A stretch of DNA of 64,000 nucleotides, from contig CAMVUM010000001.1 of NCBI GenBank assembly GCA_947170725.1, positions 124,001 to 188,000 of the forward strand, given 5' to 3'. The notes under the pieces were generated by a model. That model was not told where the DNA came from, did not search any database, and saw only the letters and a program-made list of their open reading frames with translations. Below, piece after piece: positions 17,718-26,681 of the stretch. Position numbers and translations under genes: made by a program. Position 1 is the first letter of the stretch, and each line of letters opens with the position of its first letter. The stretch comes from an uncultured Prevotella sp. (GTDB taxonomy: Bacteria; Bacteroidota; Bacteroidia; Bacteroidales; Bacteroidaceae).

Positions 17718-18479
17718 TCAGTTCTTGTTTATTATTTCCTTTGCCAGGGCCAGATGGTTCTTGCTTCCCGTCGAGTCGGCGTCATAGAGGATGACGGGCA
17801 GACCGTGGCTTGGGCTTTCGCTCAGTTTGACATTCCGTTGGATTACGGTCTTGAAGACCAGCTCCTGGAAATGGCGTTTCACTTCGTCGTATATCTGGTT
17901 TGCCAGTCGGAGACGAGAGTCGTACATCGTGAGCAGGAACCCCTCAATCTCCAGTCTCGGGTTGAGTTTGCTCTTGATGATTTTGATTGTGTTGAGCAAC
18001 TTGCTGATACCCTCGAGGGCGAAGTATTCACATTGCACGGGAATAATCACCGAGTCGGCGGCTGTGAGCGAGTTGACCGTGATCAGTCCGAGCGAGGGGC
18101 TGCAGTCGATTAGGATGTAGTCGTATTCGCCGCGTATGGGGTCGAGCATTTTCTTGAGCACTTTCTCACGGTCATTGAGGTTGAGCATTTCTATTTCGGC
18201 TCCCACGAGGTCGATGTGGCTCGGTATGATGTCAAGTCCGTCGATGTCTGTCGTGTAGATGGCGTCACGCACGTCGGCCTGGTCGATGATGCACTCGTAT
18301 AGCGAGCAGTCCACCTGCTTTATGTCAACCCCCAATCCGCTTGAAGCGTTGGCCTGCGGGTCGGCGTCCACCACTAATACGTTTTTCTCCAATGTGGCGA
18401 GCGAAGCCGCCAGATTGATGGTGGTGGTGGTCTTACCCACGCCGCCTTTCTGGTTTGCTAATGCGATTATTTTTCCCAT
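17718..18479 (-). CDS. parA: Chromosome-partitioning ATPase ParA (Soj)
   Basis: 253 residues from the ATG beginning MGKIIALANQKGGVGKTTT; a ten-codon upstream extension is less likely. The deviant Walker A motif KGGVGKTTT (about 10-18) and DADPQANASSGLG (about 40-52) define the ParA/MinD superfamily; DCSPSLG is the Walker B region. It uses ATP-dependent nucleoid binding to move ParB-parS complexes. It is the first gene of the parA-parB-DUF5683-mltD operon, preceded by a good minus-7 promoter element. Confidence 0.95.
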   Translation of the reverse strand: MGKIIALANQKGGVGKTTTTINLAASLATLEKNVLVVDADPQANASSGLGVDIKQVDCSLYECIIDQADVRDAIYTTDIDGLDIIPSHIDLVGAEIEMLNLNDREKVLKKMLDPIRGEYDYILIDCSPSLGLITVNSLTAADSVIIPVQCEYFALEGISKLLNTIKIIKSKLNPRLEIEGFLLTMYDSRLRLANQIYDEVKRHFQELVFKTVIQRNVKLSESPSHGLPVILYDADSTGSKNHLALAKEIINKN

Positions 18480-18600
18480 TCCGATATTTATCGTCGTTTG
18501 TGATACCATTAGATTGCGGTGCGTAATGTCAGTGCTCTTCCGTGCTTGGCATGTTTGTATTCGTCCGTCATGCTGACGGAAAAAAACTGCATCCGTGGTG

Positions 18601-18608
18601 CAAAGTTA
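18601..18608 (-). promoter_or_regulatory. Minus-7 element of the parA operon
   Basis: Minus strand TAACTTTG fits TAnnTTTG and lies 122 bases upstream of the parA ATG. A minus-33 element was not clear. Confidence 0.6.
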
Positions 18609-18789
18609 CATAATTTTATGCGAAAAAACATGATTTGTGAACCTTTTTTAGTATTTCAGAAGCATTTCCGCGTTATAAAATGTGTATTTGGTCGCCGTAG
18701 GGATGTATTTGTATGTGGGGGATTGTGGGTTGAATGTCTTCCGCCGGAACGTGAAACGGTGGCGTCCGGCTGTGGGTCGGAGAGGTCGG

Positions 18790-19161
18790 AAAAATTCAGA
18801 ATTAATCCGACAAAAGCCTCGAAATCCTCGCGTTTTTCTGAAATTAAAATCCTTTGGCCGTAAATTCGCGAGTTTTGCGCATGCATATTCTATTGCCTGA
18901 GCCACTGCGCGTTGCGACGATTTTGGCTGAAGTGTGCAACTTTTTGTCCGTTTTATTTCTGCCGTAAGGGCCTCGCGGGGTTGCGGCGGGGCCCTTACGG
19001 CATTGCAACGGGGCTGCCGCTGTCACCTGACGGGGCCGCTTTCGCAACCCCGGGAGGCCCTTACGGCTCGGCCACCGCAATTTTTTTTAAGAAAAATGGG
19101 GACGAAACCTGGAAACGACTGTGTTTTTCCTGTTCTCCCGTTTCTATTTTGCGATTTTTCA
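18790..19161. repeat. Dispersed structured element, copy 2 (about 372 bp)
   Basis: Homologous to 10405-10767 over its full length, with the same ends. The GC-rich core (about 18962-19075) contains a perfect 12-bp stem, GCCGTAAGGGCC with GGCCCTTACGGC, and a third ggcccttacgg copy near 19053-19066. It fills most of the gap between the parA promoter and surE. No credible coding frame lies in it. Confidence 0.75.
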
Positions 19162-19315
19162 GAGGCCTTTTTTTAGGCATATTTTCTTTACAGAAATGAA
19201 CTGAGGTAGGATGTCTGAAGGCAGACATGGAATAGTGACGGATTGTTCCGTGTCATTATCGTGAAATCGGTTTGTAACGGGAATAACATCCGTTTTCCAC
19301 TCGATTAATCGGAAT

Positions 19316-19427
19316 TTTACATTATCTTTGCATACGATAAGCTTCACTCGGCAATTTGTGAGCAAGCTCCCATTGCTCTCGTTTGCATTATCCTTGCATA
19401 CGATAAGCTTCACTCGGCAATCTGTGA
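19316..19427 (+). promoter_or_regulatory. Duplicated promoter-bearing repeat upstream of surE
   Basis: A 46-base segment occurs twice, 66 bases apart (19316-19361 and 19382-19427), with four differences. The first copy contains TATCTTTG (19323-19330), a full minus-7 match. The second has TATCCTTG (19389-19396). Both continue with GCATACGATAAGCTTCACTC. The segment between the copies has the AGCTC...GCTCTCGTTTGCA words seen again near 30488-30527. The start sites would give surE leaders of about 155 and 90 bases. Confidence 0.65.
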
Positions 19428-19489
19428 ATATTCTTGTATGGCAATCGGCGAAACTTAAATGTAAACAATATACATAATACATAAATAGT

Positions 19490-20260
19490 ATGGAAAAGAA
19501 AAGACCACTCATTCTTATATCGAACGATGACGGCTACCATTCGAAAGGGCTTCGTAGTCTCATCGAGATGGTCAGTCCGCTGGCCGACCTGCTCGTCTGT
19601 GCCCCCGAATCGGGACGCAGCGGTTTCTCATGTGCCTTTTCGGCGGCGGTGCCGTTGCGTCTCAAACACCGTCGGAGCATGGAGGGCGTGGAAATATGGT
19701 CGTGTAGCGGAACACCGGTAGACTGCGTGAAAATCGCTCTCGATCAGCTTTGTAAGGACCGCCGGCCGGACATGGTCATCGGCGGCATAAACCACGGTGA
19801 CAATGCCTCAGTCAACAGCCACTATTCCGGAACCATGGGCGTGACGATGGAAGGCTGCATGAAATACATTCCCTCGGTGGCGTTCTCGCTCTGCGACCAT
19901 CGTGACGACGCCGACTTTGCCCCGCTCACCCGCCTCGTGCGTTCCATCACGGAGCGTGTCCTCAGCGAAGGGCTGCCCAAGGGAGTCTGTCTCAACGTCA
20001 ATTTTCCGCTCGGCGAGGAGTTCCGCGGCGTCCGCATTTGCCGTATGGCCCGCGGCACGTGGGGAAAGGAAGTGGTCAGATGCCGTCATCCGCGCGACTA
20101 CGACTATTATTGGATGACAGGCGAATATACCAACGACGAACCGGAAGCCGAGGACACCGACAACTGGGCGCTCAACCATGGTTACGTGGCCATCACGCCG
20201 ACAGAGGTCGACGTGACGAGCTATGAGATGATGGAGAGAATGAAGCACTGGACGTTTTGA
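19490..20260 (+). CDS. surE: 5'/3'-nucleotidase SurE
   Basis: 256 residues, normal length. It hydrolyses nucleoside monophosphates in the cytoplasm with a divalent metal. The N-terminal ILISNDDGYHSKGLRSL carries the two metal-binding Asp residues. SGRSGFSCAFS gives the next active-site loop, GTPVDCVKIAL and GGINHGDNASVNSHYSGTMG give the remaining conserved SurE motifs with the catalytic Asn and Ser. The upstream duplicated promoter drives it. It precedes lpxB in the same direction, but 256 bases with a hairpin separate them. Confidence 0.94.
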   Translation: MEKKRPLILISNDDGYHSKGLRSLIEMVSPLADLLVCAPESGRSGFSCAFSAAVPLRLKHRRSMEGVEIWSCSGTPVDCVKIALDQLCKDRRPDMVIGGINHGDNASVNSHYSGTMGVTMEGCMKYIPSVAFSLCDHRDDADFAPLTRLVRSITERVLSEGLPKGVCLNVNFPLGEEFRGVRICRMARGTWGKEVVRCRHPRDYDYYWMTGEYTNDEPEAEDTDNWALNHGYVAITPTEVDVTSYEMMERMKHWTF

Positions 20261-20382
20261 GTCAGAGTCCGGAGTGATGGGTGAAGAGGCGTGATTAATC
20301 TTGTGGAATTCAAAATCCCTCGGACGGTCTCATCCGGTGTTTTCATTTGATGGATTCTTTGATATGTCGCCATTTGACGATA

Positions 20383-20425
20383 TCATCCGATGGTTCATCC
20401 TACCGTAGGGAGAACCATCGGATGA
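20383..20425. terminator. Perfect 14-bp hairpin between surE and lpxB
   Basis: TCATCCGATGGTTC and GAACCATCGGATGA are exact complements. The 15-base loop contains a second small stem (CCTA with TAGG), giving an almost continuous 43-base palindrome. No T run follows, so it could be a terminator, an mRNA-stabilising hairpin or a remnant of a mobile repeat. Confidence 0.55.
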
Positions 20426-20516
20426 AACCGTTGGATGGTTTCGTCTGGATTTCATCATTGCACGGACAGGACGTTTTTCCCGTAGTATTAACTGTTTTTT
20501 TGAAAAATATCGTGAT

Positions 20517-21719
20517 ATGAAATATTATCTTATAGCAGGTGAGGCCAGCGGCGATCTGCATGCCTCGCGGCTCATGCAGTCGCTGAAGCAGCGTGACGCC
20601 GTGGCGGAATTCCGTTTTATCGGCGGCGACCTGATGGCGGCCGTTGGCGGCACGATGGTCCGTCACTATCGTGAACTGGCCTATATGGGTTTCGTTCCGG
20701 TGCTGCTCCATCTTCCGACAATCCTCAGCAATATGCGCCGTTGCAAGCAGGACATTGCCAGTTGGCATCCAGACGTGGTCATATTGGTGGACTATCCGGG
20801 ATTCAATCTCAACATAGCCCGTTATGTCAAGAGCCATACGGGCATCCCCGTCTACTATTATATCTCGCCGAAGATTTGGGCATGGAAAGAATATCGCATA
20901 AAAAACATAAAGCGCGACGTCGACGAACTCTTCTCCATCCTCCCCTTTGAAGTCGAGTTCTTTGAGGGGAAACACGGCTATCCGATACATTATGTCGGCA
21001 ATCCAACGGCGGATGAGGTAGGGGAGTATCTTTTATCGAGGGGTGAAGAGTGTGGAGCGAGGAGTGAGAATACCGGCATAAACAAATGCGTGTCAGGCCA
21101 TTCTTCCGCCTCCCTCAACAATCCTCCCTCCACGAAAAAGCTCATTGCCCTTCTTGCCGGCTCACGCCGTCAGGAGATAAAGGACAATCTTCCGGCCATG
21201 ATAGAGGCTACGCGTGAGCTTGCCGCCGACTATCGGATTGTTCTTGCCGGTGCCCCGTCGATACCGGCCGGATATTACGACCGCTTTATTGCAGGGACAC
21301 ATGTCGAGGTTGTCTACAACCAGACCTATCCGCTTTTGGCTTCAGCCACAGCCGCACTCGTCACCAGCGGCACGGCCACGCTTGAAACGGCACTCTTCGG
21401 TGTGCCCCAGGTCGTTTGCTACGAGACGCCGGTACCCAAGCTCATCGCTTTCCTGCGGCGCCATCTGTTGAAGGTCCGCTATATCTCGCTGGTCAATCTC
21501 ATTGCCGACCGTGAGGTTGTCAAGGAACTTGTGGCCGACACGTTTTCCGTGGAGAACATACGCTGTGAACTGTTGCGCCTCCTTCCGGGACAGTCCGCAC
21601 GCGAGGAGATGCTGCGAGGATATGATGAGGTGCGCCGCAGATTGGGCGACGAAAAGGCACCTGACAATGCCGCGAGAATAATGATAAGCAAACTGTCTTT
21701 AGTTCAGAGTGAAGAGTGA
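20517..21719 (+). CDS. lpxB: Lipid-A-disaccharide synthase
   Basis: 400 residues. It joins UDP-2,3-diacylglucosamine and lipid X to form the lipid A disaccharide at the inner membrane. The start YYLIAGEASGDLHASRLMQS is the family signature. YYISPKIWAWKEYRIKNIKR, LLAGSRRQEIKDNLP and TSGTATLETALFGVPQVVCY are the conserved glycosyltransferase blocks. Between VGNPTADEVGEYL and KKLIALLAGSR there is an extra low-complexity stretch of about 33 residues (174-207), encoded by DNA that resembles the intergenic GAAGAGTG repeats. The core motifs are intact, so activity is expected. Confidence 0.93.
   Translation: MKYYLIAGEASGDLHASRLMQSLKQRDAVAEFRFIGGDLMAAVGGTMVRHYRELAYMGFVPVLLHLPTILSNMRRCKQDIASWHPDVVILVDYPGFNLNIARYVKSHTGIPVYYYISPKIWAWKEYRIKNIKRDVDELFSILPFEVEFFEGKHGYPIHYVGNPTADEVGEYLLSRGEECGARSENTGINKCVSGHSSASLNNPPSTKKLIALLAGSRRQEIKDNLPAMIEATRELAADYRIVLAGAPSIPAGYYDRFIAGTHVEVVYNQTYPLLASATAALVTSGTATLETALFGVPQVVCYETPVPKLIAFLRRHLLKVRYISLVNLIADREVVKELVADTFSVENIRCELLRLLPGQSAREEMLRGYDEVRRRLGDEKAPDNAARIMISKLSLVQSEE
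21035..21135 (+). repeat. GAAGAGTG-type repeat carried in frame inside lpxB
   Basis: The DNA reads gaggggtgaagagtgtgg then gagcgaggagtgag, matching the words of the intergenic repeat at 21700-21746. It ends in CTCCCTC-type words. It encodes a polar segment of about 33 residues with no conserved look, at a loop position. Confidence 0.55.
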
Positions 21720-21912
21720 AGAGTGATGAGTGAAGAGGTGTGATTACCTGACTTAAAGGATGTTATGCTCTTCTTACGGCCGAGTGAAAACTACGGTATT
21801 CGCTGTTATCATTCAATAAAGAAAAAGAAGAGGTATGATTGCCGTGCAAGCCTTTTGTCTTTAGGTTTGGTAATCATACCTCTTCACTCATCACTCTGAA
21901 CTCTTCACTAAA
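21703..21912. repeat. Long inverted repeat between lpxB and the MerR gene
   Basis: The left arm (about 21703-21746, words GTTCAGAGTGAAGAG and GATGAGTGAAGAGGTGTGA) is largely complementary to the right arm (about 21870-21912, ATCATACCTCTTCACTCATC then ACTCTGAACTCTTCAC). The arms reach about 40 bases and overlap the ends of both convergent genes. It probably acts as a two-way terminator, although its words belong to a dispersed repeat family. Confidence 0.65.
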
Positions 21913-22258
21913 CAAGTCCTTCAATCTGTCGTTTGAGCGCCATGAGTTCGTCCCTGACCATTGTCAGCCGTTCGAGGATATCGGCTGTGCGGTCGGCGCC
22001 ATCGCGGTTACTGTTGATAATCTTTTTTGCTGCGGCCAGCTTAAATCCTCTGACCTTCACAAGACTGTGGATAAGCCTTATCAGTTCAATGTCCTTATCC
22101 GTGTATTGGCGCACCTTGCTCGGACCGCTGGTTTTCGGCTTCAGGTATGGAAACTCCTTCTCCCAATAGCGCAGGGTGCTTTCGTTGAGGTCAAACATGG
22201 CAGCCACCTCGCTGATGGAGTAATACAGTTTCAGGTTCTTGTTGGTATTCAGAGCCAT
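21908..22258 (-). CDS. MerR-family transcriptional regulator
   Basis: 116 residues. The N-terminal winged helix (about 10-80) has KLYYSISEVAAMFDLNESTL then RYWEKEFPYLKPKTSG, and GPSKVRQYTDKDIELIRLIH follows; a C-terminal coiled coil (85-116) should dimerise. There is no cysteine-based effector-binding region, so no metal or thiol sensing is suggested. It is divergent from alaS, and the two share an overlapping promoter region. The target is unknown. Confidence 0.88.
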   Translation of the reverse strand: MALNTNKNLKLYYSISEVAAMFDLNESTLRYWEKEFPYLKPKTSGPSKVRQYTDKDIELIRLIHSLVKVRGFKLAAAKKIINSNRDGADRTADILERLTMVRDELMALKRQIEGLV

Positions 22259-22297
22259 AATTATTTAGCGGTTTTAGTCAAACAATGATTGAAAAGA

Positions 22298-22333
22298 TTT
22301 GCAAATATACCAAAAACGGCGTATCTTTGCAAA
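22298..22333. promoter_or_regulatory. Overlapping divergent promoters of merR-like gene and alaS
   Basis: Plus strand: TTTG at 22298-22301 and TATCTTTG at 22322-22329, 20 bases apart. Minus strand: TTTG (22333-22330) and TATATTTG (22309-22302), again 20 bases apart. Each TTTGCAAA-type box serves as the minus-7 end of one promoter and the minus-33 of the other, so the two promoters cannot be occupied at once. Confidence 0.78.
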
Positions 22334-22372
22334 ACTTTTAAAAGGATTTAATAAAATAAGAACTAAATAGTT

Positions 22373-24994
22373 ATGATGACAGCCAATGAAATCCGCGACT
22401 CGTTCAAAAAGTTTTTCGAGTCGAAGGACCACGCCATCGTGCCGTCGGCCCCGATGGTTATCAAGGATGACCCGACGCTGATGTTCACCAACGCCGGAAT
22501 GAACCAGTGGAAAGATATTATTCTGGGCACACGCGAGCCTGAGCCTCGCCGCCGTGCAGACTCACAGAAGTGTCTGCGCGTGAGCGGAAAGCATAATGAC
22601 CTCGAAGAAGTGGGTCATGACACCTACCACCACACCATGTTCGAGATGCTCGGCAACTGGAGCTTCGGCGACTACTTCAAGGAAGGAGCCATCGACATGG
22701 CATGGGAATATCTCGTTGACGTATTGAAGCTCGACCCCAAGGATTTGTATGTTACAGTCTTTGAAGGCTCGAAAGAGGAAAACCTCGAACGCGACGACGA
22801 GGCTGCGGCCATCTGGGCCAAGCACGTGCCGGCCGACCACATCATCAACGGCAACAAGCACGACAACTTCTGGGAAATGGGCGACACAGGTCCCTGCGGC
22901 CCCTGCTCGGAGATTCATCTCGACTCCCGAACGGAGGAAGAGAAGGCAAAAGTGCCGGGCCGTGAACTTGTCAACAAGGACGACCCTCAGGTCATCGAGA
23001 TATGGAACCTCGTCTTCATGCAGTTCAACCGCAAGGCTGACGGCTCGTTGGAGAAGCTGTCGATGAACGTCATCGACACCGGTATGGGCTTTGAGCGGCT
23101 CGTGCGCGCCCTGCAAGGCAAGCATTCCAACTACGATACCGACGTCTTCCAGCCCATAATCAAGGAAATCTCACGCCTTTCCGGCAAGGAATACGGCAAG
23201 GAAGAGGATGTCGACGTGGCCATGCGCGTCATCGCCGACCATCTGCGCGCCGTGTCGTTCTCCATCGCTGACGGCCAGCTGCCAGGCAATGCCAAGGCCG
23301 GATATGTTATCCGCCGAATTCTGCGTCGTGCCGTGCGCTATGCCTATACGTTCCTCGGACAGAAGGAGGCGTTCATCCACCGTCTGCTGCCCGTGTTCAT
23401 CGGCGAGATGGGCGGAGCCTATCCCGAACTTGTTTCACAGCGCGAGCTCATAGGCCGTGTGATGAAGGAAGAGGAAGACTCGTTCCTCCGCACGCTCGAC
23501 AAGGGTATCAGCCTGCTCAACACAGCCATGGAGGAAACCCGTGCGCAGGGTAAGACCGAGCTTGACGGAACACAGGCTTTCCGTCTCTTCGATACCTACG
23601 GATTCCCGCTTGACCTCACCGAACTTATCTGCCGCGAAAACGGACTGACCGTTGACGAGAAGCAGTTTGACGCCGAGATGCAGAAGCAGAAGGAGCGTGC
23701 CCGCAACGCCGCACAGGTGGAAAGTTCCGACTGGACCGAGCTCATGCCCGGTGAGCAGCAGTTCGTGGGTTACGACTATACGGAACACGAGTGCCGAATT
23801 CTCCGCTACCGCAAGGTGACACAGAAGAAAAACACCTACTATGAACTCGTGCTCAACCATACGCCGTTCTACGGTGAGATGGGAGGACAGGTGGGCGACT
23901 GCGGTGTGCTCGTCAGCGAGACCGAGACAGTGACCGTCATCGACACCAAGCGCGAGAACAACCAGAGCATACACATCGTCAAGGAACTTCCCAAGAATCC
24001 CGAGGCCGACTTCATGGCCTGCGTAGACACGGACAAGCGTGAAGGCAGCGCCGCCAACCACACTGCCACCCACCTTCTTGACTACGCCCTGAAGCAGGTG
24101 CTCGGCGACCATGTGGAGCAGAAGGGTTCATACGTCAGCGCCGACACGCTGCGTTTCGACTTCTCCCACTTCCAGAAAGTGACCGACGAGGAACTTCGTC
24201 AGGCCGAGCGCATTGTCAACGACATGATCCGTCAGAACCTGCCGCTCGACGAGCATCGCGACACTCCGATGGAGGAAGCCCAGAAGATGGGCGCCATAGC
24301 CCTGTTCGGCGAGAAGTATGGCGACAAGGTGCGCGTGGTGCGCTTCGGACCAAGCTGTGAGTTCTGTGGCGGTATCCATGCTTCGGCTACGGGAAAGGTC
24401 GGCATGTTCAAGATTGTCAGCGAGAGCAGCGTTGCCGCCGGTGTGCGCCGCATTGAGGCCAAGACCGGCCGCGAATGTGAGGAGCTGATGTACAATTTTG
24501 AGGACGGAATCAAGGCAATCAAGGCTTTGTTCAACAATGCCAAGGACTTGCAGGGCGTCATCAGTAAGTACATCGACGAGCACGACACGATGAAGAAAGA
24601 GATAGAGCAGTTCCACGCACAGGCCGTGGAGCGTACCAAGGACAGCCTCATTCAGAAGATACGCGAGGTTAACGGCGTCAAGGTCATCACGGCCGTGCTG
24701 CCGATGGACGCTGCCGCAGCCAAGGACCTTGTGTTCAAGATTCGTCAGGCAGTGCCTGAGCGTCTGCTCTGCGTCATCGGTACGAAATCTGCCGACAAAC
24801 CCATGCTGAGTGTCATGTTGAGCGACGACATGGTGAAGGACTTCGGTCTGAACGCCGGTCAGATGGTGCGCGAGGCCGCCAAGCTGATTCAGGGCGGTGG
24901 TGGCGGACAGCCCCACTACGCCACAGCCGGAGGCAAGAACGCCGACGGACTGAGCGCAGCCGTTGACAAGGTCGTTGAACTGGCCAAGCTCTGA
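22373..24994 (+). CDS. alaS: Alanyl-tRNA synthetase
   Basis: 873 residues, normal length; a second ATG directly follows the first. It attaches alanine to tRNA-Ala. The class II catalytic core is N-terminal (about 1-240, [20 protein letters not shown] and [20 protein letters not shown]). The tRNA-recognition region follows (about 240-460). The editing domain (about 560-710) carries the zinc ligands in [12 protein letters not shown] and [10 protein letters not shown]. The C-terminal DHHA1-type domain ends in [14 protein letters not shown]. It is an essential core gene. Confidence 0.97.
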   Translation: MMTANEIRDSFKKFFESKDHAIVPSAPMVIKDDPTLMFTNAGMNQWKDIILGTREPEPRRRADSQKCLRVSGKHNDLEEVGHDTYHHTMFEMLGNWSFGDYFKEGAIDMAWEYLVDVLKLDPKDLYVTVFEGSKEENLERDDEAAAIWAKHVPADHIINGNKHDNFWEMGDTGPCGPCSEIHLDSRTEEEKAKVPGRELVNKDDPQVIEIWNLVFMQFNRKADGSLEKLSMNVIDTGMGFERLVRALQGKHSNYDTDVFQPIIKEISRLSGKEYGKEEDVDVAMRVIADHLRAVSFSIADGQLPGNAKAGYVIRRILRRAVRYAYTFLGQKEAFIHRLLPVFIGEMGGAYPELVSQRELIGRVMKEEEDSFLRTLDKGISLLNTAMEETRAQGKTELDGTQAFRLFDTYGFPLDLTELICRENGLTVDEKQFDAEMQKQKERARNAAQVESSDWTELMPGEQQFVGYDYTEHECRILRYRKVTQKKNTYYELVLNHTPFYGEMGGQVGDCGVLVSETETVTVIDTKRENNQSIHIVKELPKNPEADFMACVDTDKREGSAANHTATHLLDYALKQVLGDHVEQKGSYVSADTLRFDFSHFQKVTDEELRQAERIVNDMIRQNLPLDEHRDTPMEEAQKMGAIALFGEKYGDKVRVVRFGPSCEFCGGIHASATGKVGMFKIVSESSVAAGVRRIEAKTGRECEELMYNFEDGIKAIKALFNNAKDLQGVISKYIDEHDTMKKEIEQFHAQAVERTKDSLIQKIREVNGVKVITAVLPMDAAAAKDLVFKIRQAVPERLLCVIGTKSADKPMLSVMLSDDMVKDFGLNAGQMVREAAKLIQGGGGGQPHYATAGGKNADGLSAAVDKVVELAKL

Positions 24995-25024
24995 TATTAG
25001 AGGAAAGAGATGTTGCACACAGTA

Positions 25025-25106
25025 GGGACATATTCTTGTATTTGTCCGCCAAATAAATGTTGATTATCAACATACTACAGACGGACAAATACAAGAAAAT
25101 GTCCCC
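25025..25106. repeat. Nested inverted repeat after alaS
   Basis: Arms 25025-25048 and 25082-25106 are complementary over about 24 bases with one or two mismatches (GGACATATTCTTGTATTTGT against ACAAATACAAGAAAATGTCC). The 33-base loop contains a further perfect 7+1+7 palindrome, TGTTGATTATCAACA. No T run follows. It could fold into a long two-part hairpin in RNA and may act as terminator for alaS or be a small mobile repeat. Confidence 0.6.
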
Positions 25107-25223
25107 ACTTGTGTATATCGTATCTTCCGATGTATATCCCAATCATCCGAGATATATGACATTCTCTTCATCCAATATATATAACCCGTCATCACAAAGA
25201 AACAACCACTCACAAAAAGAAAT

Positions 25224-26561
25224 ATGCAAGAAGAACAGCAATCGCCGTTTCAAGTAATCCATGAGCCTTTCACGCCGCTTGAAGCCATCATCGAGGCCAA
25301 GCGCTGCCTGCACTGCAAGGTTCCGCAGTGCCGCAAGGGCTGTCCCATAGGCAACAATATTCCCGACTTCATCCATCAACTGTCGAAAGGCAATTTCGGT
25401 GAAGCCATGAACGTGATAAACGAAATCAGCAATCTGCCCGCCATCTGCGGCCGCGTCTGTCCCCACGAGAAACAGTGTCAGGGCAACTGCGTGCTCGGAA
25501 AGAAAGGCGAGCCGGTGCAGATAGGCCGCCTGGAGAGTTTCCTTGCCGACTTCGATACCGAAATGAACCTCACCCGCGAGAAACTTCCTCAGAAGACACG
25601 CGGCCGCGTAGCCGTGATTGGTTCCGGTCCAGCCGGACTGACCGTTGCCGGCGATCTTGCCCGTCAGGGATTCAGTGTCACCATCTTCGAGGGACAGGAC
25701 GAGCCCGGCGGTGTGCTTATGTACGGCATTCCCGAATATCGCCTGCCGAAACAGGTAGTACGCAATGAGATAAAAAAGATTGAGGCGCTCGGCGTTGAGT
25801 TCAGAACGGGTTGCATGGTGGGCCGCAACGACGTTACCGTCGACAGCATCTTTGCCGACGGCTACGACGCTATCTTCATCGGCACTGGCACGGCATTGCC
25901 CCAGACAATCGACACTCCGGGTGCCCGTCTCAACGGTGTCATCCAGTCCATCCATCTGCTACATCAGGTAGCCGCCTACAATGAAGGTGCTACCGTGCGC
26001 AGCCGCATACCGTTGCGTAGCGGCGAGCGCGTGGGTGTCATCGGTGGCGGAAACGTGGCCATGGATGCCGCCCGCACGTGCATCCGCCTTGGAGCCGACG
26101 TCACCGTCATCTACCGTAAGACGCAGGCCGACATGCCGGCCATCGAGCGCGAATATACCGAAGCCCTCGAAGAGGGAGTCAAGTTCCTGTGGCAGACGCA
26201 GGCCACGGAGTTCATCGGCGATGCCCGCGGCCGTCTGAAGAAGGTGCGTCTCGTTTCGCCTGACGGTGAACGCGTAGAACCTTTCGACCGCATCTTCCTC
26301 GCCATCGGCTCGCGTCCGGCCAACCGCATCGTGTCAACGACCGACGGCATCGATGTTGACGAAAAAGGCTATGTCATCACCACCGAACGCCCCTACGGCA
26401 TGACCACCCGCCGCGGAGTCTTTGCCGGCGGTGACGTCGTCCACCGTCCGCAAACCGTCGTACTGGCCATGAAAGCCGCCAAGCAGGTGGCCGAAGGCAT
26501 CGCGCAGTATGTCGACGCCGTGAAACTTCTCGAACACGTCGATGCTAATGCCGTGAAATAG
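25224..26561 (+). CDS. gltD: Glutamate synthase small-subunit-type NADPH oxidoreductase
   Basis: 445 residues. The N-terminal cysteine-rich region binds two [4Fe-4S] clusters (CLHCKVPQCRKGCPIG and CGRVCPHEKQCQGNC, about 28-100). The FAD site is VIGSGPAGLTVAGDLARQG (about 133-151) and the NADPH site VIGGGNVAMDAARTCIRLG (about 273-291). The family transfers electrons from NADPH to a glutamate synthase large subunit or, in NfnB-like relatives, to ferredoxin. No large-subunit gene is adjacent, so the physiological partner is uncertain. A strong hairpin follows the stop. Confidence 0.9.
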   Translation: MQEEQQSPFQVIHEPFTPLEAIIEAKRCLHCKVPQCRKGCPIGNNIPDFIHQLSKGNFGEAMNVINEISNLPAICGRVCPHEKQCQGNCVLGKKGEPVQIGRLESFLADFDTEMNLTREKLPQKTRGRVAVIGSGPAGLTVAGDLARQGFSVTIFEGQDEPGGVLMYGIPEYRLPKQVVRNEIKKIEALGVEFRTGCMVGRNDVTVDSIFADGYDAIFIGTGTALPQTIDTPGARLNGVIQSIHLLHQVAAYNEGATVRSRIPLRSGERVGVIGGGNVAMDAARTCIRLGADVTVIYRKTQADMPAIEREYTEALEEGVKFLWQTQATEFIGDARGRLKKVRLVSPDGERVEPFDRIFLAIGSRPANRIVSTTDGIDVDEKGYVITTERPYGMTTRRGVFAGGDVVHRPQTVVLAMKAAKQVAEGIAQYVDAVKLLEHVDANAVK

Positions 26562-26593
26562 CGCCTACTTCTTGCGTTGACCCTTTCATTCTG

Positions 26594-26645
26594 ATATAGA
26601 TTCAAGATAGAAGCATTGTACTTCTACTTCTTCTTGAATCTATAT
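26594..26645 (+). terminator. Terminator after gltD
   Basis: ATATAGATTCAAGA (26594-26607) pairs perfectly with TCTTGAATCTATAT (26632-26645), with an inner stem TAGAAG/CTTCTA and T residues after it. It lies between gltD and the nitroreductase start. Confidence 0.8.
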
Positions 26646-26681
26646 TTTATAAAAGACGAAACTGCAAAAAAGACATATAAT

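Noticed and set aside
16787..18479. parS site near parA and parB
   Set aside because: No near-match to a TGTTTCACGTGAAACA-type palindrome was noticed in or around the operon, so none is reported.
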